In this document: positions 1-5,592 of the stretch, in pieces
Layout of the letters: each line of letters starts with the position of its first letter
How positions within the stretch are numbered: position 1 is the first letter of the stretch
Program-made: the position numbers and the translations under genes
DNA from: Acidobacteriota bacterium
GTDB lineage: Bacteria; Acidobacteriota; Aminicenantia; UBA2199
DNA: 5,666 nucleotides
Assembly (NCBI GenBank): GCA_021817755.1
Contig: JAKAGC010000308.1
Location: forward strand, 1 to 5,666
Reading direction: 5' to 3'
Notes under the pieces: generated by a model
What the model saw: the letters and a program-made list of their open reading frames with translations, nothing else
Databases searched by the model: none
What the model was told of the DNA's origin: nothing

Positions 1-336
1 CTGGTTGTACAGGGCAGGTCGCGGACCAACGAAAACCATTTCACCTTTGAGGATGTTGATTAGGTTGGGCAATTCATCGAGGCTGAGTTTCCGGATAAAG
101 GATCCGGATTTGAGGAGGTATTTCTTTGGGTCTCCTAGTAGGTGGGTGGCAACATTGGGAGTGTTTTTCTTCATGCTGCGGAATTTATAGATCATGAAGA
201 AGCTGTGATTGACCCCAACCCGTTTCTGTTTGAAGAAAATCGGAAAACCGTCTTCAAGGATGATCAAGAGTGAAACAAACAAGAATAGGGGGGAAAGAAG
301 GATGAGAATGAGAAGGGCGATGATTCTAGTTAACAT
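1..336 (-). CDS. Undecaprenyl-phosphate phosphoglycosyl transferase, PglC-type bacterial sugar transferase (3' part outside window)
   Basis: Only the first 112 codons lie in the window; the family is usually about 200 residues. It should transfer a sugar-1-phosphate from a nucleotide sugar to undecaprenyl phosphate at the inner membrane, starting the repeat unit. Visible: one hydrophobic N-terminal segment (residues 5-27) with the Ser15-Pro16 pair that kinks the re-entrant helix of monotopic enzymes; FFKQKRVG (34-41); YKFRSMK (50-56); the family's catalytic Asp-Glu pair as D87-E88 in SLDELPNL; and VGPRPALYNQ (103-112), where the window ends. The start is fixed: an in-frame TGA, which is the stop codon of the upstream epimerase gene, lies four codons before this ATG, and no other ATG occurs before the hydrophobic segment. 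The N-terminus is therefore about eight residues shorter than Campylobacter PglC and lacks its basic RIFD segment. The gene starts 9 nt after the epimerase with seven C's where a Shine-Dalgarno would sit. The sugar substrate cannot be read from sequence. Confidence 0.92.
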   Translation of the reverse strand, partial: MLTRIIALLILILLSPLFLFVSLLIILEDGFPIFFKQKRVGVNHSFFMIYKFRSMKKNTPNVATHLLGDPKKYLLKSGSFIRKLSLDELPNLINILKGEMVFVGPRPALYNQ

Positions 337-343
337 GGGGGGG
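337..343 (-). repeat. C7 homopolymer in the ribosome-binding position of the sugar transferase
   Basis: Seven consecutive C's (G's on the plus strand) directly precede the sugar transferase ATG and fill most of the 9-nt gap after the epimerase stop. No purine-rich Shine-Dalgarno is present between the two genes; the nearest A/G-rich stretch (AGAGAAAA) lies inside the epimerase's last codons. Translation probably relies on coupling to the upstream gene. A length change in the tract would alter spacing but not either reading frame. Confidence 0.6.
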
Positions 344-345
344 AA

Positions 346-1365
346 TCAGATATTTTCTCTGAAGCTGTTAAGGGTTTTTTTCATTCCGTCGATGGCGTTT
401 ATAGGCATCTCTTCAATACCGAGCGCATTCTTCAACTTTTGGTTCGAGACCAGATAGGATTCTGTGAGCTTCTTCAATCGTTCGGTGTTCAGGGGCAAGT
501 GGAGGAGATCGCCGGCTTTCGCGAATTTTCGAATCAGTTTCTGATTGAGATTCCAAATGTGTGCTTTCTTGCCGAGGGACTCTGCCATTAATGTGACCAG
601 TTGATTGGTTGATAGGAATTGATCATCGGCTACCTGAAATATACCTGAAGGAATGTTTTTTTCGATCAGTTGTTGAATGATAAAGTTTACATTATCGATT
701 GAACAAAAAGAGCGATGGTTTTCGAAATTTCCTAAGGGCCAGGGGATATTTTTTTGCACCAAACTGAAGAGAAGATTAAGGTTTCCTTTATTCCCGGGTC
801 CATGGATCATGCAAGGGCGGAGTATGTAAACCTTCTTCGGGTTTAGGGTTGCAGGTTTCAGGTTACAGGTTTCAGGTTTCAGGTAATCGTTTGGTTGGAG
901 GGTTATGGTTGGCGAATGGTGGTCATTGTCATTTAACCGAGAAAGGATGTATTGTTCTGCGGCTAATTTGGATTGGCCATATAGGGTTTGGGGTTTGGGA
1001 ATTTCCTTCTCGGACAGGATATCTCCCGCAACGGTATCTGCAATAGCTTTTACGGAGCTGAAGAAGATGAACTTTTCTGCATCGGATTGTAAAAAAAAGT
1101 CAAATATTTTTATGGTTAGACCTATGTTGATGTCAAAATAGGATTGGGATCCGGTGGTATTTCTGGTGTCGTGGGCTTTACCGGCGAGATGGATAATGGC
1201 TTCCACCCGGGGGACACTGTCCATTTCTTCCCAATTGAAGGTCGTTGTAACACCGGCGGCTTCTGGGTACACGATATCCAGCCCATAGAGTTCATGGTCT
1301 TTATATAGGGTCCTGACGAGGTTCCCTCCTACAAATCCGTGGATGCCGGTGATCAATATCCTCAT
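346..1365 (-). CDS. NAD-dependent nucleotide-sugar epimerase / 4-ketoreductase (extended SDR family, WbpV/WreQ-like)
   Basis: A 339-residue extended short-chain dehydrogenase that should act on a UDP-sugar in the cytoplasm. Visible: the Rossmann motif GIHGFVGG (7-14); acidic D30 at the end of strand 2; HLAGKAHD (59-66); the catalytic set S103/S104, Y129 and K133 (YGQSK), with Ser-to-Tyr spacing typical of SDRs; and a substrate-side block at 180-222 (LRPCMIHGPGNKGN, then WPLGNFENHRS). That block resembles the subgroup containing WbpV/WreQ (UDP-4-keto-QuiNAc reductase) and GalE-like 4-epimerases. Such reductases are known to sit beside the initiating sugar transferase, as here, but 4-epimerase remains equally possible. 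Odd: residues about 150-177 form an extra Pro/Asn/Thr-rich loop encoded by a 7-base tandem repeat, between the YxxxK helix and the next strand. The start ATG begins directly with MRILITG; an A-rich GGAAAGAAAA lies upstream. It follows the preceding gene by 21 nt. Confidence 0.9.
   Translation of the reverse strand: MRILITGIHGFVGGNLVRTLYKDHELYGLDIVYPEAAGVTTTFNWEEMDSVPRVEAIIHLAGKAHDTRNTTGSQSYFDINIGLTIKIFDFFLQSDAEKFIFFSSVKAIADTVAGDILSEKEIPKPQTLYGQSKLAAEQYILSRLNDNDHHSPTITLQPNDYLKPETCNLKPATLNPKKVYILRPCMIHGPGNKGNLNLLFSLVQKNIPWPLGNFENHRSFCSIDNVNFIIQQLIEKNIPSGIFQVADDQFLSTNQLVTLMAESLGKKAHIWNLNQKLIRKFAKAGDLLHLPLNTERLKKLTESYLVSNQKLKNALGIEEMPINAIDGMKKTLNSFRENI
839..887. repeat. 7-base tandem repeat (AACCTGA-like units) inside the epimerase gene
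   Basis: Seven consecutive 7-base units are seen on the plus strand: GGGTTTA, GGGTTGC, AGGTTTC, AGGTTAC, AGGTTTC, AGGTTTC, AGGTAAT. Related AACC-rich sequence continues more loosely to about 911. Because 7 is not a multiple of 3, three units are read as seven codons, so the protein shows a heptapeptide repeat, LKPETCN then LKPATLN (residues 162-175). No stop codon arises in the frame used. From memory, repeats of this composition are scattered in Bacteroidota genomes, usually between genes; here it lies inside a conserved enzyme. Confidence 0.85.
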
Positions 1366-1386
1366 CTGAGGTTTTCTTTCCGAATG

Positions 1387-2268
1387 TTAGATCTTTATTA
1401 GGGAGGCGGTCTCTTCAATATGCTTCTTGGAAGAGGCACCGAAAACGACCGACTGTATATTCTGGCTGTTGATGAATTCATAGGCCTCTTTTGCCGGGAT
1501 GGCACCCGATGCCAGTGTGGACATGGCCATCAACTGGTATTTTGTGGGATCGTTCTTTTTCGCTGCCTCTAGGTAGGCATCGATGTCGGGTGACATAAGA
1601 TACCCTATTTTATTGAACGAGGAGCAGATCACTACCCCTTCGATACCCCATTCTTCCAGTTTTGCCTTCAGAATTGGCATGTTCTGTGTAATCAAACCCG
1701 GAGTGGCATGGTGCTTTTTTCGTATATAATTGCAGTACTCTTCAAAGATGATCCGCACGTTATAACCTAGCATCAGATCGGTGATGATATTTTGTAGAAA
1801 AACCACTTTAATGTTTAGTCCCTTGAACATTTTGACTTCCACATCAATAAGCATCTGCATCAGTTTAACGGCATCCTTACCTATGAGGCCGATCCCTCCC
1901 TTGGTAACCATCCCAATTGCGTCAATTGGAGTATTGTTTTTAAACAGAATTTCGTTTATGGTGGCCATGATTCCCTTTTCACTGATCAGGTTAGCGTATT
2001 TATGTGGGTATGGAATAGAAGGGTACCAATTAAGTTCAGGATATTTCGACTTATTATCCTTAAAGTGCTTGCAGATATCTTTGGCTCTTTCATTACTGTT
2101 AAGCATGATCGCCTTAATTCCTGAATCGATTGCTGTTTTGTAAACGGCATAAATGGCAGAAATATCGAAGAATTTTTCTGCAAGTTGCTGAGCCTTTTCC
2201 TGCGACATATGGTTGATGCCGAAGAAGTGGTTGTCCCCGAATATGATTTTATCAACAGGTTGCATCAT
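1387..2268 (-). CDS. TIM-barrel-like protein distantly resembling aldo/keto reductases, function unknown
   Basis: A 293-residue protein with no signal peptide or membrane segment, probably cytoplasmic. I do not recognise a characterised homologue. Alternating strands and helices suggest a (beta/alpha)8 barrel: KIIFGDNHFFG (7-17), a helix then IKAIMLNS (51-58), WYPSIPYPHKYAN (81-93), IDAIGMVTKGG (115-125), IKVVFLQN (153-160), GVVICSS (211-217). The C-terminus (SVVFGASSKKHIEET, 273-287) resembles the aldo/keto reductase ending that binds the cofactor phosphate. However, where that family has its Asp and Tyr after strand 2 (FDTA..YG), this protein has MLNSNERAKD, so redox activity is doubtful; a lyase, isomerase or binding role is possible. 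Conserved-looking GDNHFFGINH (11-20) and PYPHKYAN (86-93) may mark the active site. Its ATG overlaps the oxidoreductase stop by 4 nt (ATGA), with GGAAAA as weak ribosome-binding sequence, implying translational coupling. A second ATG follows immediately. Confidence 0.75.
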   Translation of the reverse strand: MMQPVDKIIFGDNHFFGINHMSQEKAQQLAEKFFDISAIYAVYKTAIDSGIKAIMLNSNERAKDICKHFKDNKSKYPELNWYPSIPYPHKYANLISEKGIMATINEILFKNNTPIDAIGMVTKGGIGLIGKDAVKLMQMLIDVEVKMFKGLNIKVVFLQNIITDLMLGYNVRIIFEEYCNYIRKKHHATPGLITQNMPILKAKLEEWGIEGVVICSSFNKIGYLMSPDIDAYLEAAKKNDPTKYQLMAMSTLASGAIPAKEAYEFINSQNIQSVVFGASSKKHIEETASLIKI

Positions 2269-2340
2269 GATAGTTTTCCATTTAATTCAAAATCAGAAAA
2301 AATTTCGTCAATTACTTCTAGCGTCTGCGTTGCATCATGA
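2259..2340. repeat. 12-bp direct repeat spanning the oxidoreductase / TIM-barrel gene junction
   Basis: The exact 12-mer GTTGCATCATGA occurs at 2259-2270 and again at 2329-2340, 70 bp apart. The left copy contains the start codon of the TIM-barrel gene; the right copy encodes His-Asp-Ala-Thr near the C-terminus of the oxidoreductase. A 12-mer repeat somewhere in 5.7 kb is not surprising, but this proximity and position at a gene joint are less expected. Confidence 0.6.
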
Positions 2341-3326
2341 AAGGTACAAACATTTTTTAATGTTCTATTGTGGATACAGTCTATAAAGTGGTATAATTGA
2401 GATGTAAATTCGTTTCCCCTGACATAAAATGGAACAGCTTTGAAAAGATCTGTAATGTACAATGTATTCCATCCCTCATGGAAATTGTTTACCAGATCTC
2501 TTTTTTTCAGGAAGATTTTGATCCCGTGCTGATCTGCTAGAATTTTACCTTTTGTGCCAAGTAGTTCAATTTTATTGGTCGGTTTACGGTAACTCTCATC
2601 ACTCCAGTTCACGTTAAGTGTTCCTGAGATGCCATTTTTATAGAGAAAAGTTGCATTGACTGCGTCTTCAACATGTTTTGAATATATCGAACTCAAACTT
2701 GAACCAGTCACTTTATCAGGTTTGCCAATTAGAAAATTAACAAGGTCAATAGCGTGAGATGCAACTTCATAAAGAGCTCCACCTCCGTTTTCACGTGAAT
2801 CGCGCCAGGTTTTTCCTTCTTCAGATTTTGTGATAGTCCGGCTGTACATCTCAGATTTAAACCTTATAATATCACCGATTACCTCCGAATCAAGGTACTG
2901 TTTTACCTTTCTAAATACATCATTAAAACGGTTAACATACCCAACCTGATTAACTAGGTTCTGCTTGTTGAAAAGTTGCGTTAGCTCTGCTGCTTTTTTA
3001 CAATCGGTTGTAAATGGTTTTTCCGAAAATACGTGAACGCCATTTTTAGCAGCCCGGCAAGAAATGGGGTAGTGTAGTGTAGGTGGAGTACATATTAGAA
3101 CTGCATCAAGCTGTTCCTTCTCGAACATATTAAGATAGTCAAGATAAGAATTAACGCAAGTGAGATATTTTTTTATAAATCCTGATATAAAGGAGGAGGT
3201 CTCGACAACTGCTTTGATCTCAACCCCTGGATGACTATTAATGATGGAATAATGTGTCATACCCATCCGGCCAATACCAATAATGCCAATTTTTGCTTTC
3301 TTCATGTTCATAGTAATATTATTCAT
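2265..3326 (-). CDS. Gfo/Idh/MocA-family NAD(P)-dependent sugar oxidoreductase
   Basis: A 353-residue cytoplasmic oxidoreductase expected to oxidise or reduce a hydroxyl/keto group on a sugar or nucleotide sugar. Visible: an N-terminal Rossmann fold with GIGRMG (17-22); AVLICTPPTLHYP (75-87); the family hallmark EKP with catalytic Lys at 102-104; and a C-terminal alpha/beta domain whose GGGALYEVASHAIDL (181-195) matches the family's GGG-L-D/E-x-x-x-H-x-x-D motif with candidate catalytic H191. Length fits the family (330-390). The start is uncertain. The open frame extends to TTG at 3341; ATGs lie at 3326, 3311 and 3305. I chose 3326 because AGAAAG precedes it by four bases, the later ATGs lack any such sequence, and it overlaps the glycosyltransferase by only 8 nt; even so, family members often start just before the Rossmann strand, as at 3305. 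The substrate is unknown; its neighbours suggest a precursor of the polysaccharide. Clearly more AT-rich than the two leftmost genes. Confidence 0.9.
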   Translation of the reverse strand: MNNITMNMKKAKIGIIGIGRMGMTHYSIINSHPGVEIKAVVETSSFISGFIKKYLTCVNSYLDYLNMFEKEQLDAVLICTPPTLHYPISCRAAKNGVHVFSEKPFTTDCKKAAELTQLFNKQNLVNQVGYVNRFNDVFRKVKQYLDSEVIGDIIRFKSEMYSRTITKSEEGKTWRDSRENGGGALYEVASHAIDLVNFLIGKPDKVTGSSLSSIYSKHVEDAVNATFLYKNGISGTLNVNWSDESYRKPTNKIELLGTKGKILADQHGIKIFLKKRDLVNNFHEGWNTLYITDLFKAVPFYVRGNEFTSQLYHFIDCIHNRTLKNVCTFHDATQTLEVIDEIFSDFELNGKLS

Positions 3327-4098
3327 AATACTTTCTGCCAAGCAATCTCCATAATGGGATTTTCAAAAGATAATAAATAAATGGGATGTTATCCTTAGTA
3401 TATCCCCAAAGGAATGGGATTAGTTTTTGATTTTTTTTACCCCAGTAAAGACCCATCAATCCAAGTTTTCTAATTAGCGCAGGAGCAAGCTTATATTCAC
3501 CTAGAAAAAATCGAAAAGCTGCTCCGACCCCAATGCAAATTTTCCCATCAAGATAGGGAAGAAGCCTTACTGCTAAATAATCTTGTTTTGGCGCACGCAT
3601 AGCTATCCACACTATATCTGCCTCACTATCTCTGATCATTTTACCCATTCCTTCATAATCATAACCATCCAAGTTGCAAAAGGGTGGTGAATACATACCA
3701 GAAATCAATGAACCATATTCTTTTTTAGATTTTTCATATATCTTATTAAGGGTTTGATTCGTATCTCCAAGTAAGTAATGTTTTAATCCATTCTGAGGTT
3801 TTGAAAGCATATCCTGAAACATAAGAGGTCCCATTGTTCTTTTAACCTGTTTCAAACCCCAAAGAGCAGCAGCCCAAAGCACTGGTTGTCCGTCGGGAAT
3901 ATTCATGAATGAATTTGCCATTATTTCCCGATAACTCTCATACTTGTTTGCTAAATCTATCGTTCTCGGATCGGATACACAGATATAACAAGACTTCTTT
4001 TCTTTCGATGCTTGCTCAATTGACCTGATAAGATGATCTGGGTCAGTAATTGAAATGAAAGTCACACCTATTCTGAATCTATCTTTTCTTTCTTGCAT
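3319..4098 (-). CDS. WecG/TagA/CpsF-family glycosyltransferase (GT26-like)
   Basis: A 259-residue glycosyltransferase expected to add the second sugar to an undecaprenyl-diphosphate-linked monosaccharide at the inner membrane face. Visible: a FISITDPD segment (14-21); IPDG (67-70), with D69 matching the proposed catalytic Asp of TagA; KRTMGPLMFQDML (86-98); HYLLGD (107-112); the family block IVWIAMRAPKQD (162-173), close to the usual APKQE; and IGVGAAFRFFLGE (189-201). Odd: the C-terminal appendage is atypical. Where the family usually shows RAP then GLEWLYR, this protein has KLAP (203-206) and GLMGLYW (213-219), so arginines implicated in TagA substrate binding appear replaced (judged by eye). 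A hydrophobic tail (227-250) may hold it at the membrane. Only one in-frame ATG precedes the domain, with an in-frame TAG 36 nt upstream; no Shine-Dalgarno is evident. It heads the tightly packed five-gene group. Confidence 0.88.
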   Translation of the reverse strand: MQERKDRFRIGVTFISITDPDHLIRSIEQASKEKKSCYICVSDPRTIDLANKYESYREIMANSFMNIPDGQPVLWAAALWGLKQVKRTMGPLMFQDMLSKPQNGLKHYLLGDTNQTLNKIYEKSKKEYGSLISGMYSPPFCNLDGYDYEGMGKMIRDSEADIVWIAMRAPKQDYLAVRLLPYLDGKICIGVGAAFRFFLGEYKLAPALIRKLGLMGLYWGKKNQKLIPFLWGYTKDNIPFIYYLLKIPLWRLLGRKYYE

Positions 4099-4160
4099 AA
4101 ATAGAGTCTGCTGATTATGGTCAGCATTGTTCTAGTTCGATATTTTTCCAGAAAACCCCA

Positions 4161-4184
4161 GAAAAAAATTCCTCCGGAAGAATT
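4161..4184 (-). terminator. Weak terminator-like hairpin with T-tract
   Basis: On the minus strand AATTCTT and AGGAATT pair around a CCGG loop, with one G-T wobble, and run into seven T's. The stem is AT-rich, so it would be a weak intrinsic terminator for the methyltransferase transcript, about 260 nt past its stop. It may equally be incidental or part of the gene remnant. Confidence 0.2.
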
Positions 4185-4326
4185 CCACCAGACATTTTGC
4201 TGAAAAAGTTATCGCCGATAAAATCTGTTAATATGTTCTCTATCCGGTCAATTTGACAAGTGAGAGAACAAGGATGATACCATATTCTTTGCAGTTTTTA
4301 CCTCGTAATAATAGCTAAAATCATTG

Positions 4327-4352
4327 AATGGCAAGTCATTAAGACTGCCATT
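4327..4352. repeat. Imperfect inverted repeat (10-bp stem, one bulge)
   Basis: AATGGCA + GTC pair with GAC + TGCCATT around the loop ATTAA; one unpaired A sits at 4334. Neither side is followed by a long T-run in its transcript direction, so it is not a clear intrinsic terminator. It lies about 90 bp past the methyltransferase stop and could be an RNA 3'-end structure or a protein-binding site. Confidence 0.55.
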
Positions 4353-4444
4353 ATAAAAACTTACCGGACTATTGATTTATAGTGATATTAAAAAATTTTT
4401 GCATCTATTTTATTGGCTGTTTTTCATTAATGTAAAATCAATCC

Positions 4445-5353
4445 TTATACTTTTTGGAGCACAATAAAGGCATGATCTTTTAAACTTGTTGGTGCAAAAC
4501 GAGATGGATCCCCTTTTCCTAACGATAACATTACCCTGTTAAAACAAGGGATTAAAGAAAGTTTACTGATAAAATAAAGGAGAATTTTTTTACTTAATGG
4601 GATATTCCGTAGATTTTTATTCTTAACGCGATTATATTCTATTTGCTTAAACTCAAATCTTTTACATAAATATTCTATTGATTTGTAATTCCAAAATATT
4701 TGATGTTCAAACAAATTTGCATAATACCAACTTCGTATATTTCCCTCGAAACATGTATAGTCCCCTGTTTCTATAATAAGCTTACCATTTTTGAGCAATA
4801 GAGAGGAAATATTTACTATGGCGTTTTTTGGATTAAAGAAATGCTCAAAAATATCAAATGCAGTTACAATATCATAGCCATCCCCAGACCATATCAATTT
4901 CTCTTCAATATTTCCAATAATGTACTCTCCATTGACAATTCTTACACATGTGGGGAAAGAAACGATATCCAATGCTGAAAGATAACTTGAATAAGATTTT
5001 AATTGAGCAAGAAGATCCCCATTAGCTGCACCAATATCAATGATTCTAGTGGCATCAGACTTAAAATATGGTTTAATTAATTCGATTGCAGGATGTACAC
5101 CTTTTTTCGGACGCCAGACTTTCTTTGCTTCCAACGACATAACTTTCCTAAAATCCACTTGATTTGGAATAGAGCTTTTAAACAACAATGAACAATTGCT
5201 GCATTCAATTAAGAAGACTCCACTCACAGGAAGTGGAATATCAAGTTCTCCAAAAAAATAGGATGGTCTAGATAACTTTGCTTTTACTTTACCACGACTA
5301 CCACATAATGGACATTCCTTGACAACATTATATTTTATTAGTATTTTTTTCAT
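4445..5353 (-). CDS. Class I SAM-dependent methyltransferase with N-terminal zinc-ribbon-like Cys pairs
   Basis: A 302-residue cytoplasmic methyltransferase, likely acting on a sugar, a sugar nucleotide or a lipid-linked intermediate. Visible: CPLCG (14-18) and CSNC (51-54), two Cys-x-x-Cys knuckles expected to hold a zinc ion; SAM motif I as IIDIGAANGDLL (104-115); acidic D129 at the end of strand 2 (ALDI); and YDIVTAFDIFEHFFNP (160-175), the motif II region with an EHF triad common in sugar-modifying enzymes. GKLIIETGD (190-198) fits the following strand, and the C-terminal KDHAFIVLQK is typical of this group. The two-knuckle plus methyltransferase architecture is frequent in polysaccharide loci; some relatives methylate deoxysugars, but the substrate is not readable here. 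The first ATG (MKKILIKYN) is the natural start; upstream is A/T-rich (CTTAAAAAT) without a Shine-Dalgarno. It is separated from the downstream genes by 346 nt. The gene is very AT-rich, suggesting transfer. Confidence 0.87.
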   Translation of the reverse strand: MKKILIKYNVVKECPLCGSRGKVKAKLSRPSYFFGELDIPLPVSGVFLIECSNCSLLFKSSIPNQVDFRKVMSLEAKKVWRPKKGVHPAIELIKPYFKSDATRIIDIGAANGDLLAQLKSYSSYLSALDIVSFPTCVRIVNGEYIIGNIEEKLIWSGDGYDIVTAFDIFEHFFNPKNAIVNISSLLLKNGKLIIETGDYTCFEGNIRSWYYANLFEHQIFWNYKSIEYLCKRFEFKQIEYNRVKNKNLRNIPLSKKILLYFISKLSLIPCFNRVMLSLGKGDPSRFAPTSLKDHAFIVLQKV

Positions 5354-5455
5354 ATTTTTAAGTAAGTCAATGCATTAGGGATAAATTTATACTCATTAAA
5401 CTTCAGTCCCGACCTCACGGACTTTCACGGCGAAAAAAGCTTTACATTCATTATT

Positions 5456-5480
5456 TTGATACGAATCAACTTCGGCCGAA
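5456..5480. promoter_or_regulatory. Adjacent palindromes, candidate regulator-binding sites
   Basis: Two dyads lie one base apart: TTGAT-ACGA-ATCAA (5456-5469) and the perfect 10-bp palindrome TTCGGCCGAA (5471-5480). They sit 103-127 bp upstream of the methyltransferase ATG, where a promoter-proximal operator could be. Function is a guess from position and symmetry only. Confidence 0.25.
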
Positions 5481-5578
5481 CATAACCTATTTATGGTTTG
5501 TTACATGATCAAGGACAATCACATTTTAAAATTTGAAAGGTATACTATACTAATGCTGATTAAGAATGCGAACTGATT

Positions 5579-5592
5579 AACATTTCAATGTT
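5579..5592. repeat. Short perfect inverted repeat
   Basis: AACATT and AATGTT flank a TC dinucleotide, giving a 14-base near-palindrome. An A7 run follows on the plus strand, so in minus-strand transcripts the T-run would come before the hairpin, which argues against an intrinsic terminator in that direction. It could be a protein-binding site or chance. Confidence 0.4.

Larger units (their letters stand above)
4121..4376 (-). pseudogene. Possible decayed 3' remnant of a lost gene
   Basis: Two overlapping stop-to-stop stretches on the minus strand, offset by one base, read like protein. The first (4376 to 4248, 42 codons) includes FYNGSLNDLPFNDFSYYY and KNMVSSLFSHL. The second (4297 to 4121, 58 codons) includes QIDRIENILTDFIGDNFF and GGILPEEFFSGVFWKNIE. 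Joined near 4250 by one frameshift they give a continuous segment whose stop lies 22 nt before the glycosyltransferase ATG, normal operon spacing. Upstream of 4376 all frames are closed by stops, so any 5' part has been deleted. I recognise no family in it. Against it: stretches this short can be open by chance, and the hairpin at 4327-4352 lies in it. Confidence 0.3.
4099..4444. other. Intergenic region between methyltransferase and glycosyltransferase
   Basis: 346 bases with no intact gene on either strand. It is very AT-rich near the methyltransferase stop and less so toward the glycosyltransferase. It holds a hairpin at 4327-4352, a weak terminator-like hairpin at 4161-4184 and two overlapping open stretches (4121-4376) entered separately. 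I could not find a convincing promoter of either the sigma-70 or the Bacteroidota TTTG / TAnnTTTG type, although the gap is where a second promoter for the five downstream genes would be expected. Confidence 0.6.

Noticed and set aside
5..457. Plus-strand open frames at 5-190 and 209-457
   Set aside because: They lie opposite the sugar transferase and epimerase, whose minus-strand translations carry clear family motifs; the plus-strand products resemble nothing.
839..887. Telomere-like repeat or CRISPR array
   Set aside because: GGGTTTAGGG looks telomeric, but the array is only about seven degenerate 7-base units inside a bacterial gene, with no spacers.
849..1141. Plus-strand open frames at 849-1046 and 905-1141
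   Set aside because: Antisense shadows of the epimerase; the first is lengthened by the 7-base repeat, which gives an artificial VSGYRFQVSG-like repeat.
1781..2255. Plus-strand frame 1781-2143 and minus-strand frame 1986-2255
   Set aside because: Both overlap the 293-residue TIM-barrel gene in other frames and show no coherent motif; the hydrophobic run in the plus-strand frame is the complement of ordinary codons.
4170..4180. GGAGGA Shine-Dalgarno on the minus strand
   Set aside because: No ATG, GTG or TTG follows at usable spacing; it is part of the terminator-like hairpin or gene remnant.
5520..5560. Bacteroidota-type promoter at minus-strand TACCTTTC
   Set aside because: The -7-like element has one mismatch and there is no TTTG at the required upstream distance.
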